Part shown: in pieces, positions 1 to 9,828 of the stretch
Layout of the letters: the number at the start of each line of letters is the position of its first letter
Numbering within the stretch: position 1 is the first letter of the stretch
Assembly (NCBI RefSeq): GCF_000380005.1
Contig: NZ_KB904188.1
Span: 496,001-560,000 of the forward strand
Length of the DNA stretch: 64,000 nt
Source of the DNA: Streptococcus didelphis DSM 15616
Lineage (GTDB): Bacteria; Bacillota; Bacilli; Lactobacillales; Streptococcaceae
Reading direction: 5' to 3'
The notes under the pieces: model-generated
Database searches by the model: none
What the model was told of the DNA's origin: nothing
Seen by the model: only the letters and a program-made list of their open reading frames with translations
Position numbers and translations under genes: made by a program

Positions 1-20
1 GGTGTTTTTCTTAATAAGAA

Positions 21-2168
21 TTATTTAATAGCTTCTTCCTTATAATCACAATTCTCATTGCTACAAACAACTTGCTTGCCTTTACCACGAACTTTTTTCT
101 CAACGAGATAATCACCTGACTTAGGACAATTTCTTGCGATGGGAATATCCCAGGAAGTAAAGTCACATTCAGGGTAACGATCACACCCATAGAATACTCG
201 GTTTCGCTTGGTTTTACGTTCAATGACTTGCCCCCTTTTACATTTTGGACAAGTTACACCGATTTCTTTAGTGATAGCCTTGGTATTATGACACTCAGGA
301 AAATTACTACAAGCATAGAATTTCCCAAAACGACCAAGTTTGATTACCATGGGGCTCCCACAAAGTTCACAATCAAAGCCAGCAGGTTCATCCTTGATTT
401 GGATTTTTTCTATTTCAACTTCTGCCTTGTCTAACTCTTTGACAAAGGGCTTATAAAAGTGATCAATAATGGTTTGCCATTCAAGTTTCCCAATTTCTAC
501 CTGGTCTAGCTGAGACTCCATATCAGCTGTAAAGGTGACATCAACGATATTAGGGAAAAATTCCACAATTAATTTATTGACAATTTCTCCAAGTTCAGTT
601 GGCTCAAAGCGTTTAGCAGATAATTTAACATAATAACGTTTTTGAATAACTTCTAGAGTTGGGGCGTAGGTTGAAGGTCTTCCAACACCATTTTCTTCTA
701 GGGTTTTAATTAAGGTTGCTTCAGAAAAGCGAGCTGGTGGCTGAGTAAAATGTTGTTCGGGAGAGCTTGAAACTCTCTTAACAGTTTCTCCTTCTTCCAT
801 TTCAGGTAGAGTCTTGTCTTTGTCATTATCATTATAGACTGTTAAATAACCATCAAACTTTATTTGACTCCCATTTGCGACAAAAGTTACTTTATTATGT
901 TCTAGATAGACTTTTACAGTATCAAAAACTGCGGGAGTCATTTGACTGGCCACAAAACGATTCCAGATAAGCGTGTAGAGCTTGAGCTGATCTTTGTTAA
1001 GATAACTTGCCATTAATTCAGGTGTGTGATTAACATTTGAAGGCCTAATAGCCTCATGGGCATCTTGTGCTCCACTTGAATTCTTTACTTTGTTACCATG
1101 TTTTGAATACTTGCTACCATATTTCTGACTAATGAATTGGGCAGCGTCAGCTTTGGCAACATTACTAATACGTGTAGAATCCGTACGCATATAAGTAATT
1201 AAACCTTGAGTTCCATTGCTACCTAAATTTATTCCCTCATAGAGTTGTTGAGCAACCATCATTGTTTTACGAGTTCTAAAGTTAATTTTATTAGCTGCAT
1301 CTTGTTGTAATGAAGAGGTAGTATAAGGTAAGGGAGCATTTCGACGACGTTCTTTTTTATCTACTTTAGTAACATCAAAATTCTCATCTTTAATATGAGA
1401 TAATACTTTTTGAACATCTTCCTTGGTTTTTAACTTTAATTTCTCACCATCTAGGCTATGGAAACTTGCTTGAAACTTTTTATTTTTCTTTTGGAAAAGA
1501 CTATTAATAGTCCAGTATTCTTCTGGTACAAAAGCCTTAATCTCGTTTTCACGATCAATAATAAGTTTTAAAGCTACAGATTGAACACGTCCTGCTGATA
1601 AGCCTTTTTTAACTTTTTTCCAAAGGATTGGGGAAATAGAATATCCTACAATACGGTCCAAAACACGTCGAGCTTGTTGAGCATTCACAAGATCCATATC
1701 AATTTCTCTGGGATCGATAAATGCATTTTTGACAGCATCTTTTGTTATTTCATTAAATACCACTCGATTTTTAGCATGAGGATTAAGATCAAGTATATGA
1801 GATAAATGCCAAGAGATAGCTTCTCCTTCTCGGTCCGGGTCACTTGCTAAGAATACTTTTTTAGCATTTTTAGCTTCTTTTTTTAAAGAATTAATGAGGG
1901 GTCCCTTGCCTCGAATATTAATATATTGCGGTTCATAGTTGTTGTCAAAATCAATTGACATAGATGATTTTTTTAAATCTCTGATATGACCAATAGAGGC
2001 AACAACTTTATAGTTACTTCCCAAATATTTTTCAATTGTTTTAGCCTTAGCAGGAGATTCTACGATGACTAAATTTTTTGAGGGACTTGATTTTTTACTC
2101 TTTGTTTTTTTGTTAGTCGTAGTTTTTTTCTGACCTGTTTTAGCCTTCGTTGTGGTTTTAGTTACCAA
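21..2168 (-). CDS. topA: DNA topoisomerase I
   Basis: Type IA topoisomerase that relaxes negative supercoils by transient single-strand cleavage. The 715-residue protein has an N-terminal TOPRIM domain ([11 protein letters not shown] near residue 34, acidic SDPDREGE at 109-116), the active-site tyrosine in YMRTDST (Tyr326) and C-terminal zinc-ribbon repeats. Two repeats have full Cys pairs; the last (NCPKSGDY) has lost one Cys. The first 30 residues are a Lys/Thr/Ser-rich basic tail. The start codon is TTG, with AGGAAG about 9 nt upstream and no better ATG nearby. It lies about 100 bp downstream of dprA on the same strand, the usual dprA-topA arrangement in Firmicutes. Confidence 0.97.
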   Translation of the reverse strand: MVTKTTTKAKTGQKKTTTNKKTKSKKSSPSKNLVIVESPAKAKTIEKYLGSNYKVVASIGHIRDLKKSSMSIDFDNNYEPQYINIRGKGPLINSLKKEAKNAKKVFLASDPDREGEAISWHLSHILDLNPHAKNRVVFNEITKDAVKNAFIDPREIDMDLVNAQQARRVLDRIVGYSISPILWKKVKKGLSAGRVQSVALKLIIDRENEIKAFVPEEYWTINSLFQKKNKKFQASFHSLDGEKLKLKTKEDVQKVLSHIKDENFDVTKVDKKERRRNAPLPYTTSSLQQDAANKINFRTRKTMMVAQQLYEGINLGSNGTQGLITYMRTDSTRISNVAKADAAQFISQKYGSKYSKHGNKVKNSSGAQDAHEAIRPSNVNHTPELMASYLNKDQLKLYTLIWNRFVASQMTPAVFDTVKVYLEHNKVTFVANGSQIKFDGYLTVYNDNDKDKTLPEMEEGETVKRVSSSPEQHFTQPPARFSEATLIKTLEENGVGRPSTYAPTLEVIQKRYYVKLSAKRFEPTELGEIVNKLIVEFFPNIVDVTFTADMESQLDQVEIGKLEWQTIIDHFYKPFVKELDKAEVEIEKIQIKDEPAGFDCELCGSPMVIKLGRFGKFYACSNFPECHNTKAITKEIGVTCPKCKRGQVIERKTKRNRVFYGCDRYPECDFTSWDIPIARNCPKSGDYLVEKKVRGKGKQVVCSNENCDYKEEAIK

Positions 2169-2266
2169 TTTAACACACTTCCTATATGATAATGATTAAT
2201 GCTTATAGAAGCATATCCCATTTTTTTATAACTGTCAATAAAAAAATTTTAACATAGGAAGAAAGT

Positions 2267-3115
2267 TTAATAAAAATCAAGTTCCGAAATAATATCTAAG
2301 CCTGAGGTAACACACTTTGCACCCTCTTTTATGAGCTGATTACACCCATGGGAATGAGGTTCTACGATATTACCTGGAATAGCAAATACCTCACGACCTT
2401 CTTCTAAAGCAATCTTACAACTAATAAGGCTACCTGATCGTATTTTAGCATCTGCCACCAAGACACCAGGTGCTAGCCCCACTATAATCCGATTTCTTTC
2501 TGGGAAATGACATGATAAAGGAGCTTCATCGGGACCATATTCACTTAGTAATAGATGATTTGTAGCTATGTACTGCTGTAGCTTTTTATTTTCCTTAGGA
2601 TAGAAATGATTGAAACCTGAACCAATTACTGCTATTGTATTTCCACCATTTTTTAGAGCACTTAAATGTGCAGCTGTATCTATTCCTCTGGCAAGGCCAC
2701 TTACAATAACATAGACTTTGTTGAGTTGTTCAATGATATCTTGTACGGACTTTATACCGATTTCCGAGGCTTTCCGAGCTCCTACAACAGCTAGTTTAGG
2801 ATAGTTTAATAAGTCTAAATTCCCTTGATAAAAAAGAAGAACAGGGGGATTATAAATTTCACTTAGCAATGGAGGATAGTTTTTATCCAGCAAAGAAAGT
2901 GAGGGAAAGAGATTAAATTCCTTGCGTAATAACTTTGTATCCAGTACTTTATATTTTTCTATAAATTTAATAGGATCTTTGCAGTTAGAAACTACAGCTA
3001 TATCCCTTAAAGACAGATGAGATTTCTTTGTATCTTTTAAATAATTGATAATATTAATTAGATGATGATTTTTCAAGCCAGCTTTTTTCAACTTATATAG
3101 TTCAAAATTATTCAT
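2267..3115 (-). CDS. dprA: DNA-processing protein DprA
   Basis: Recombination mediator of natural transformation: it binds incoming single-stranded DNA and loads RecA. The 282-residue protein carries the Smf/DprA Rossmann fold (GARKAS at 112-117, SGLARGIDTAAH at 139-150, then FPERNRI and AIPGN). The N-terminal 90 residues match the short SAM-like region of streptococcal DprA. The length is normal and no frameshift is visible, so the gene looks intact. A candidate SigX (com/CIN) box lies just upstream. It is probably co-transcribed at least partly with topA. Confidence 0.95.
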   Translation of the reverse strand: MNNFELYKLKKAGLKNHHLINIINYLKDTKKSHLSLRDIAVVSNCKDPIKFIEKYKVLDTKLLRKEFNLFPSLSLLDKNYPPLLSEIYNPPVLLFYQGNLDLLNYPKLAVVGARKASEIGIKSVQDIIEQLNKVYVIVSGLARGIDTAAHLSALKNGGNTIAVIGSGFNHFYPKENKKLQQYIATNHLLLSEYGPDEAPLSCHFPERNRIIVGLAPGVLVADAKIRSGSLISCKIALEEGREVFAIPGNIVEPHSHGCNQLIKEGAKCVTSGLDIISELDFY

Positions 3116-3136
3116 TTTATACCTCGCTATAGTATA

Positions 3137-3144
3137 TATCCGAA
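3137..3144 (-). promoter_or_regulatory. candidate SigX CIN box of dprA
   Basis: TTCGGATA on the minus strand matches the streptococcal competence box TACGAATA at 6 of 8 positions. It is preceded by a T-rich run, as CIN boxes usually are, and sits 21 bp before the dprA start, where a -10-like SigX element would leave a short leader with GAGG. DprA is a known SigX target in streptococci. The two mismatches keep this tentative. Confidence 0.4.
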
Positions 3145-3181
3145 AATAAAAAAAGATTTCTGCTTGTTTGGACTGTATTTT

Positions 3182-3208
3182 AAAAGTTTGATTTAAAAGT
3201 CAAACCTT
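3182..3208 (-). terminator. weak hairpin between maa and dprA
   Basis: Minus-strand inverted repeat GTTTGA / TCAAAC with an 8-nt loop and a short broken U tract. It follows the acetyltransferase gene and precedes the dprA promoter region. Confidence 0.35.
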
Positions 3209-3243
3209 TATAGCAGTTCATTTTTTACAGAATCTTTTTTAAT

Positions 3244-3792
3244 TTATAATTGTTTTATTATTTTAGCTGGATTGCCCGCAAGAACTAGGTTATCTCCAAA
3301 AGATTTGGTAACAACACTTCCAGCACCTACTACTACATTATGACCCAGTGTCACGCCTGCTAGAATAGTTACTCCTCCACCCAGCCAAACATTGTGACCA
3401 ATAGTTATTGGAGCACCGTATTCTAAGCCAGCAATACGGTCTGTAGCCTCTAAGGGATGTAGAGGGGTTAAAAATTGACAATTTGGTCCTATCATAGCAT
3501 TATCACCAATTCTAATTTCACAGACGTCAAGCATTGTTGTGTTAAAATTGGCATAGAAATTTTCTCCAAGATGAATATTTGTACCATAATCACAAGCAAA
3601 TGGAACTTCCATAAAGATAGTGTGACCTGTTGTTCCCAACCAGTTTTGTAAGAGAGAACTTCTTTTTGCACTATCTAGTTCAGCATTAAAACGTGAGATA
3701 TTTTGGCGAGCTAGCCCTCGTAAGTCTCTTAAGTGACTGTCGCTTGCATTATAAAGTTCTCCAGCCAGCATTTTCTCATATTCAGTAACCAT
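3244..3792 (-). CDS. maa: sugar O-acetyltransferase (maltose acetyltransferase family)
   Basis: Hexapeptide-repeat acetyltransferase of the Maa/LacA/NodL group, which moves acetyl from acetyl-CoA to a sugar hydroxyl. The 182-residue protein has the family N-terminal helical Mac region (residues 1-60), the left-handed beta-helix repeats (for example IGDNAMIGPN, IGHNVWLGGG), and the catalytic His in LTPLHPLE (His112). Length is normal for the family. The gene stands alone between the importer operon and dprA. The true substrate in streptococci is unknown, so the symbol reflects family only. Confidence 0.85.
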   Translation of the reverse strand: MVTEYEKMLAGELYNASDSHLRDLRGLARQNISRFNAELDSAKRSSLLQNWLGTTGHTIFMEVPFACDYGTNIHLGENFYANFNTTMLDVCEIRIGDNAMIGPNCQFLTPLHPLEATDRIAGLEYGAPITIGHNVWLGGGVTILAGVTLGHNVVVGAGSVVTKSFGDNLVLAGNPAKIIKQL

Positions 3793-3866
3793 TTTTTCTC
3801 CCTAATATAGAATAACTTATAAAATATAATAATCTTTTCAAGCTATTATAGCATAAAAGACATAAG

Positions 3867-3943
3867 AAAAATACCCAAATTTAGAGTAAACAGAAGAGAT
3901 TTTTTAAAGAATCTCTTCTGTTTAAACCTTAATTGGGTATTTT
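3867..3943 (-). terminator. long hairpin terminator of the siderophore importer operon
   Basis: A 77-bp inverted repeat directly downstream of the substrate-binding protein gene. The outer arms are AAAATACCCAA / TTGGGTATTTT and the inner arms are a perfect 14-bp pair (AAACAGAAGAGATT and its complement) around an 8-nt loop. On the minus strand the outer arm ends in a U run, so it reads as a terminator, but it is much longer than usual. Confidence 0.7.
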
Positions 3944-3950
3944 ATTAGGA

Positions 3951-4964
3951 TTATTTATCCATGAATGTTTGGATTTCTTTGATCATTCTAAGGCTGGCAT
4001 TAATTCCACCTGCGTTGATATACCAATCTTTTCCATTTACTTGTAAGACATGGTTATTCTTAACAGCTTCTGTTTCTTTTACAACGTCGTTTTCAAGCAC
4101 AGATTTTGCAGATGCTTTTTTACCGACAGTTGCACCACGGTCTAAAACAAATAGATATTTAGGATTTTTTTCTGATAAGTATTCAAATGAGATAGGAGTT
4201 CCGTGGGTATTGGCTTCTAATTCCTTATTAACAGAAGTAAATCCAGTATCGGTAAATAACCATCCAAATCGGCCAGAAGGTGCTTGAGCTAAGAGTTCTC
4301 CACCGTTAACCATTACAAATAAGGCTGAAGGATTTTTCTTATTAGCAACTGTTTTTTTCAGTGAAGACATAGCTTTAGCAAGTTTTTTATTATACTTTTT
4401 AACTGATTTTTCTTTATTGAAAATGTCACCATAGTTATTTAAACGCTCAGAAACGGCCTTTACAAATGGTTTTTTCACATCTAGTGAAGTATAAAGTATA
4501 GCTGCTTTTGGGGCTGCTTTTTTTAATTGTTCAATGTTTTGAACAGTAGCCGTTCTACCACCAATCATAATTAAATCTGGTTGCAGTTCTGCAACTACTT
4601 CAAAATTAGGTTCAAACAGGCTACCTGCATCACGATAAGAAGATTTTTCATAGATTTTTTGCGTTTTCTTATCAAACATCTTAAGTCCATTTTGTGCTTT
4701 AGGTACAGCAACAATGTTATCTTCTAGACCAAGAGCAGTTAAACTATCTAAAGCACCTGGATCAAAGACAATAACTTTTTTAGGATTTTTTTGGATTTTA
4801 ATGGTTTCAGAAATAGTTTTTTTCTCGCTATTACTTTCTTTGCCTGTACGAGCCATAAAGTTATTTTCAATTGTAACAGTATCTTCTTTAGCAAATACTG
4901 GAGAAGTTACTCCTAAAGCACAACAAGTAACAAGACTTATTAGTAAAATCATTAATTTTTTCAT
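3951..4964 (-). CDS. siderophore-type ABC transporter substrate-binding protein
   Basis: Periplasmic-binding-like protein of the FecB/FhuD superfamily, last gene of a four-gene importer operon in the same order as B. subtilis yclNOPQ (petrobactin) and close to the vibrio fat system. The 337 residues show a signal peptide, then two lobes with DPGALDSLTALGLEDNIVAVP and QPDLIMIGGR motifs typical of siderophore binders. The lipobox is odd: LVTCC at residues 11-15 has Thr where Ala/Gly is expected, and VFA-KE at 23-27 could instead be a signal peptidase I site. Ligand unknown; a catecholate or ferric chelate is the family expectation. Confidence 0.85.
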   Translation of the reverse strand: MKKLMILLISLVTCCALGVTSPVFAKEDTVTIENNFMARTGKESNSEKKTISETIKIQKNPKKVIVFDPGALDSLTALGLEDNIVAVPKAQNGLKMFDKKTQKIYEKSSYRDAGSLFEPNFEVVAELQPDLIMIGGRTATVQNIEQLKKAAPKAAILYTSLDVKKPFVKAVSERLNNYGDIFNKEKSVKKYNKKLAKAMSSLKKTVANKKNPSALFVMVNGGELLAQAPSGRFGWLFTDTGFTSVNKELEANTHGTPISFEYLSEKNPKYLFVLDRGATVGKKASAKSVLENDVVKETEAVKNNHVLQVNGKDWYINAGGINASLRMIKEIQTFMDK

Positions 4965-5041
4965 ATTTCCACCTTTATTTTTAAATGGGGCCTAGGGTTT
5001 ATCGTCTTTTGATTAAAATAAGATCAGTGCTGGATATTATC

Positions 5042-5806
5042 CTAATCTAAATCATAATAAACACAGAATTTACGCTGATTAACTGTTTCTATTGCAATGG
5101 GAAAGTCAAATAATTCTTTTAATAATCTTTCTGTTAAAAGATTCTCTGTATTTCCATGTGCAATAAGTTTTCCTGCTTTCATCGCTAAAATCTGGTCAGA
5201 ATAGTGAGAAGCAAAATTAATATCGTGAATCACAAAAATAATTGTTTTTTGGCGTTCTTTTACAAGGCGCCTTAATAAAATCATTAACTGGACAGAATGC
5301 TTTAAGTCTAAGTTGTTAAGTGGTTCATCCAAAAGAATATAGTCTGTATCTTGTGCCAGAATCATTGCAATAAAGGCCCTTTGAAGCTGACCTCCACTAA
5401 GTTGATCAATATAGCGATCAGATAAAGATAAGAGTTCCATATCTGCTAAGCTTTGCTCTATAACGTATTTATCTGTCTTATCTAATCGTCCTCTAGAATA
5501 GGGAAAGCGACCAAAAGATACTAGTTCTTTGACAGTCATCTTTAAAGAAAGTTGATTACTTTGTTTAAGAAATGCTAATTTTTTAGCTAAACTTTCTTTA
5601 GGATAATCTAGTAATGACTGTTCTTCCAGACAAACTTCTCCAGAATCAGGGGACATAAGGCCACTTAAAAGGCTTAATAGGGTACTTTTCCCGGATCCAT
5701 TTGGACCAATTATGGCTGTCAATTTCCCCTTAGCTATTGTGGTAGATAAATTGTCAATAACACAGTTGCTTTGATAGGATTTTTTTAGTTCTTTTAATTC
5801 AATCAT
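5042..5806 (-). CDS. siderophore ABC transporter ATP-binding protein
   Basis: ATPase subunit of the FecE/FhuC type that powers iron-chelate import. The 254-residue protein has Walker A GPNGSGKST near residue 34, a Q-loop, signature LSGGQ, Walker B YILLDEP and the switch His in FVIHDINFAS. It overlaps the upstream permease gene by 4 bp, which indicates translational coupling, and precedes the binding protein gene by about 80 bp. Corresponds to YclP by position and family. Confidence 0.92.
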   Translation of the reverse strand: MIELKELKKSYQSNCVIDNLSTTIAKGKLTAIIGPNGSGKSTLLSLLSGLMSPDSGEVCLEEQSLLDYPKESLAKKLAFLKQSNQLSLKMTVKELVSFGRFPYSRGRLDKTDKYVIEQSLADMELLSLSDRYIDQLSGGQLQRAFIAMILAQDTDYILLDEPLNNLDLKHSVQLMILLRRLVKERQKTIIFVIHDINFASHYSDQILAMKAGKLIAHGNTENLLTERLLKELFDFPIAIETVNQRKFCVYYDLD

Positions 5807-6765
5807 AAATTATTTCCTTTTTTGATAACAATATATATAAAGTAAGTTCCCCCTAAAACATTAAGTAATACATTAAACGGTACTTCAAAGTGTAATATAT
5901 TTTGAGTCAGTAATTGACCCCCAATTAAGGTAATCATTGCGATTAGAGAACTAGCTGGTAACAATATATGATGTTTATAAGTCGGAAATAACTTATAAGT
6001 GAGAGAAACCACTAAGAGACCAAAAAAGGTAATAGGGCCAACCAAGGCTGTCGAAACAGCTACAAGAATCGAAACCAGTATAAATAATCTCAGTATATAT
6101 CTATTGTAATCAACTCCTAAACTAATGGTACGGTCTTTTTCAAGTAATAAAATATCCAAATAAGCTAAATCATGTCTCATGATAGCTATCATAAGTCCTA
6201 CAATAATGAAGGACCATATGAGTAAGTTAGGATTAATGGCATTAAAACTTGTAAATAGACGTGCTTGAAGAATGAAGAATTCATTTGGGTCAATCAATAA
6301 CTGAAAAAATGAAGTCAAGGATTGAAAGAGACTATTCATTATAAAACCAATGAGTAAAATAAAATAGATAGAATATCCTCTTTTTTGAAATAGAATTTTG
6401 AAAAGAAAAATTGCAAAACAAAACATTATCCCTAAAGAGAGGAAATAGTGTAAACTAGAATTAAATTGTAACATTCTTGAAGAACCTATAAAGAATACTA
6501 ATAAGGTCTGTATTAGAATATAAAGGTTATCAAGACCAATAAGGCTAGGAGTTAGTATCCTATTGCTAGTAATCGTTTGAAAAATCAAGGTTGCTAGAGC
6601 CCCACAGAAAGCTGTTAACAAAAGAGCAAGCAAGCGTTGGTAGCGACTTGATAAAATATATATAAGAAGCTCAAGGTTAGCATTATCAAAAGGAATACCA
6701 TAAAAGAGATAAGCTAATAATATGGTCATTAAGATTAGAATTAGAATTATGAATTTTCTCTTCAT
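5803..6765 (-). CDS. siderophore ABC transporter permease (second subunit)
   Basis: FecCD-family integral membrane permease, 320 residues with about nine hydrophobic segments. Family signatures are seen in the middle (ILTPSLIGLDNLY) and near the C terminus (VGPITFFGLLVVSLTYKLF). It shares one base with the preceding permease gene and overlaps the ATPase gene by 4 bp, so all three are tightly coupled. By order it matches YclO/FatC. It would pair with the other permease as a heterodimer. Confidence 0.92.
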   Translation of the reverse strand: MKRKFIILILILMTILLAYLFYGIPFDNANLELLIYILSSRYQRLLALLLTAFCGALATLIFQTITSNRILTPSLIGLDNLYILIQTLLVFFIGSSRMLQFNSSLHYFLSLGIMFCFAIFLFKILFQKRGYSIYFILLIGFIMNSLFQSLTSFFQLLIDPNEFFILQARLFTSFNAINPNLLIWSFIIVGLMIAIMRHDLAYLDILLLEKDRTISLGVDYNRYILRLFILVSILVAVSTALVGPITFFGLLVVSLTYKLFPTYKHHILLPASSLIAMITLIGGQLLTQNILHFEVPFNVLLNVLGGTYFIYIVIKKGNNL

Positions 6766-7730
6766 TAGACCATTCTCCCACTTCTTTTAAGTAAAATAGC
6801 AAGAAATGTGATGCTTCCTAAAACTCCCATAATAAGCCCAATGGGAATTTCATAAGGAAAAATGAGCAGTCTACCTACAATATCACAGACCATAACAAGA
6901 TTGGCTCCTGCTAAGGAAGTTAATACTAGATTATTCCTTAATAAATCACCTTTTACCAAACGAACAAGATTAGGTACGACAAGTCCTAAAAAGGGTAACA
7001 TTCCTACTACCGTAATAACTAAAGATGTCATAATAGATACAATGATAAAACCTAATAAGAGCCAGAAATCATAGGAAAGTCCAAGGTTTTTAGCCATTGA
7101 TTCTCCTAGGCTAACAATTGTAAATTGATGAGCAAATAAATAGGTTATTAATAAACATGGCAGAGCAAAGTAAAGTAATTCATAACGATGCGATGTGACA
7201 ATAGCAAAATTTCCTTGCAGCCAACTGTTTAGGGATTGTAAAATTTGGTACTTTGTCCCTAATAAGGTAGCAAAACCGCTTACAAATTGTCCCAACATTA
7301 AGCCCATTAAGGGAATGTAGATGTCGTCTTTAAATTTAATCCATTTTAAGATAAGGACAAAGAATAAGGAACCGCAGATAGCAAAAAGGGAGGCTAGAAT
7401 CAATTGCAGTATCAAGCTAGCTTGATTAAAAAAGATAAGACAAATAACAATACCTAATTTAGCCCAATCCATTGTTCCAATTGTGGTCGGTGAGACAAAC
7501 TGATTCCTGGTTAGGAGTTGCATAATCAACCCACAAACTGACAAGGCAGCTCCTGCAATGATAATACTAATTGTTCTAGGTATTCTACTAGTTAACAAAA
7601 TATGTATTTGTGATTCACTAAGTGTTAAACCATCTTGCAAAGCTAGTGTTTTAACACCTATTAATATAGAAAAAAGAGACAGTAAAACTAAGATAACTCC
7701 CAGCACTGGAGTTGAAAAAAATCTTTTCAT
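6765..7730 (-). CDS. siderophore ABC transporter permease (first subunit)
   Basis: FecCD-family permease, 321 residues and first gene of the importer operon. It has LTSRIPRTISIIIAGAALSVCGLIMQ near the N terminus (the conserved R-PR motif), VSPTTIGTMDWAKLG, and GMLPFLGLVVPNLVRL before the C terminus, all typical of this family. It matches YclN/FatD by position. The promoter lies about 50 bp upstream and overlaps a candidate operator. Confidence 0.92.
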   Translation of the reverse strand: MKRFFSTPVLGVILVLLSLFSILIGVKTLALQDGLTLSESQIHILLTSRIPRTISIIIAGAALSVCGLIMQLLTRNQFVSPTTIGTMDWAKLGIVICLIFFNQASLILQLILASLFAICGSLFFVLILKWIKFKDDIYIPLMGLMLGQFVSGFATLLGTKYQILQSLNSWLQGNFAIVTSHRYELLYFALPCLLITYLFAHQFTIVSLGESMAKNLGLSYDFWLLLGFIIVSIMTSLVITVVGMLPFLGLVVPNLVRLVKGDLLRNNLVLTSLAGANLVMVCDIVGRLLIFPYEIPIGLIMGVLGSITFLAILLKRSGRMV

Positions 7731-7757
7731 GCTATCTCCTTAATAATTTAAAAGCTT

Positions 7758-7811
7758 GTTGTCGATGCTGACAACGTTTTTATTTTAACATACGACTAAT
7801 ATAATAAGCAA
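7758..7811 (-). promoter_or_regulatory. promoter and candidate operator of the siderophore importer
   Basis: Extended -10 TGTTAAAAT at 7782-7790 with a weak -35 TTGCTT at 7806-7811. The expected start point near 7775 is covered by a perfect inverted repeat GTTGTC-N6-GACAAC (7758-7775). An inverted repeat over the start site fits repressor binding. The regulator cannot be named from the sequence; it does not look like a classical Fur box. Confidence 0.45.
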
Positions 7812-7817
7812 TAAGAT

Positions 7818-7850
7818 AAGGAGAATCTGCTATATAATAGATTCTCCTTT
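7818..7850 (-). terminator. hairpin terminator upstream of the importer operon
   Basis: Perfect 11-bp stem AAGGAGAATCT / AGATTCTCCTT with a 10-nt AT-rich loop. It lies between the importer promoter and the rnhB stop codon and most likely ends transcripts of rbgA-rnhB. The U tract on the minus strand is interrupted. Confidence 0.55.
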
Positions 7851-7952
7851 TAAGTTATGGTAACTAGCTTTTTTACTCTTATGATTCTAAAAATTTATTT
7901 CAATTAAATAAGAAGGAAACTTTTATAGATTGACCTTTAGGTCGGACTTCAT

Positions 7953-8741
7953 TTAAGGATTGTCTTTTTGTAATAAGCTTTTTATAGGTTCAAAACTCTT
8001 ACGATGGATTGGGGTAACCCCTAGCTTACTAAGTCCTGCTAAATGTGCTTTTGTTCCATAGCCAGCGTTTTTATGAAAATCGTAGCCTGGGAATATCTTG
8101 TCATAATCACACATGATATTATCTCTAGTAACCTTGGCAATAACTGAAGCAGCCGCAATTGAAAGGGAATTAGCATCTCCTTTTATAATAGCTTGCTGAG
8201 GAAGATTACTCTCCAAAGACATGGCATCAATCAAAAGATAGTCTGCCTGTGCTACTTTTCCTTCTAGATTAGCTAGTGCTTCTAGCATTGCTAATTTAGT
8301 AGCCTGGTAGATGTTAACTTGATCAATAATGTGATTATCAACGATACCAATTCCGATGGCTAGTGCTTTATCTTGAATAGCTTTATAAAGCTTTTTATGA
8401 TTTGCTTTGGATATTTTTTTGGAATCATTTAAGCCAGTAATCTTACAATTAACAGGTAAAATAACAGCTCCTGCTACTACAGGACCTGCTAGTGGACCTC
8501 TTCCTACTTCATCAATCCCTGCAATTGCTTTGTAACCTTTTAAATAAAGTTCCCTTTCATAAGTCAACATCATGTCCAGGCGCTCTTCTTCTTTTATAAA
8601 GGCTTCTAAGGCCTTTCTTTTAGCGTTTAAAGCTTGTTGGACACCAAGGCGACTGTCAGTCTCTAAATCGGTAAAAAGAGGATCAGTGAGCTCTGTGACA
8701 GCAGCTAGTTGGGCCTTGATTTCTTTAATTGTTAAAACCAT
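7953..8741 (-). CDS. rnhB: ribonuclease HII
   Basis: Cleaves RNA in RNA-DNA hybrids and removes misincorporated ribonucleotides. The conserved core starts at [14 protein letters not shown], carrying the first two acidic catalytic residues, followed by [16 protein letters not shown] and [12 protein letters not shown]. About 70 residues precede the core, as is usual in lactic acid bacteria. Three in-frame ATGs lie close together at the 3' end of rbgA; I chose the one giving MVLTIKEIK because GGTG sits a few bases upstream, making a 17-bp overlap with rbgA. Starts at 8747 or 8756 are possible. Confidence 0.93.
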   Translation of the reverse strand: MVLTIKEIKAQLAAVTELTDPLFTDLETDSRLGVQQALNAKRKALEAFIKEEERLDMMLTYERELYLKGYKAIAGIDEVGRGPLAGPVVAGAVILPVNCKITGLNDSKKISKANHKKLYKAIQDKALAIGIGIVDNHIIDQVNIYQATKLAMLEALANLEGKVAQADYLLIDAMSLESNLPQQAIIKGDANSLSIAAASVIAKVTRDNIMCDYDKIFPGYDFHKNAGYGTKAHLAGLSKLGVTPIHRKSFEPIKSLLQKDNP

Positions 8742-9579
8742 CGTCATCACCCACATGGTCTAAGGTGTAGACTCCTAATTTACCATCACGGACTTCTTTA
8801 ATAAAAAGATTATAGAAACGGTCGTAATCTTCCTTGAAACCTAATTTTTTAGTCATATCCATAATGATTTCAGGGACTTCATTTTCTAGCTCAATCCCTT
8901 TATACCGTTCTTTTAAACGTTGTGGGTAATTTTCTATAAAGAAATTGAGACCAAATATGGTTACTTCATCAAGTGGCAAAAGTTGATCTTTAATAGCGCC
9001 AGTGAGGGCTAACTTCAGACCAACCAAGTCATCTTCAAATTTTGGCCACAAGATACCTGGAGTATCTAAAATTTCTAAATCTTTATTAGATTTTAACCAT
9101 TGTTGGCCCTTTGTTACACCAGGTTTATTACCTACTACTGCTATTTTTTTACCAGCTAAGCGATTCATCAGGGTAGATTTGCCTGCATTTGGAATACCAA
9201 TAATCATAGTACGTAAGGTTTCTTTTTGAATTCCTCTGTCGCGGAGCTTCTGTATTTTTTCAGCCATTAGTTGCTTAGCAGTATCTGTGACCTTTTTTAC
9301 AGTTGCTTGTTCTTTAGAGTTGATAGCAAGGGTTTTAATGCCTTGACTTTCATAAAAATGACACCATTCTTTTGTACGACTTTGATCTGCTAAATCAGCC
9401 TTATTTAAAATCATCAATTTAGGCTTATCACCTACAATTTTGGTTAACATGGGATTTTGACTCGATAAAGGAAGTCTCGCATCCACTAAGATAGTTACGA
9501 AATCTACATGTTTTAAGTTTTCTTGAACCTGTCTTCTGGCCTTGGACATATGTCCAGGAAACCATTGAATAATTGCCAT
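8725..9579 (-). CDS. rbgA: ribosome biogenesis GTPase RbgA (YlqF)
   Basis: Circularly permuted GTPase needed for late assembly of the 50S subunit. The permuted motif order is visible: G4 NKAD at 59-62 precedes G1 GIPNAGKST at 128-136, then the G2 region and G3 DTPG at 172-175. The N terminus WFPGHMSKA is the family hallmark. Length (284) is standard. Overlaps rnhB, as in many Firmicutes. Confidence 0.96.
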   Translation of the reverse strand: MAIIQWFPGHMSKARRQVQENLKHVDFVTILVDARLPLSSQNPMLTKIVGDKPKLMILNKADLADQSRTKEWCHFYESQGIKTLAINSKEQATVKKVTDTAKQLMAEKIQKLRDRGIQKETLRTMIIGIPNAGKSTLMNRLAGKKIAVVGNKPGVTKGQQWLKSNKDLEILDTPGILWPKFEDDLVGLKLALTGAIKDQLLPLDEVTIFGLNFFIENYPQRLKERYKGIELENEVPEIIMDMTKKLGFKEDYDRFYNLFIKEVRDGKLGVYTLDHVGDDDGFNN

Positions 9580-9828
9580 GAGTTTGTAATTCCTTTCATA
9601 TCAGAGAGTTAAGTTTATCTAGTTTATTACTAAATATTCAGAATTGTTTATTTCTTATTATTTTTAATTTGAAATTTTTAACGTTTTTAAAAATAACTGT
9701 TGGTAAAACATAAATCACTACTATTATAACATATATCTTTTATAAAGAATCTTATCACTTTTTTATTTGCTATTTGGTTTATTTAAATATATAATCTAGT
9801 TATTAAGACTAGATTGAGGACTTATGAT

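Noticed and set aside
3961..4287. Plus-strand 108-codon reading frame inside the siderophore binding protein gene
   Set aside because: It is the antisense shadow of a well-supported gene and shows no SD or family resemblance.
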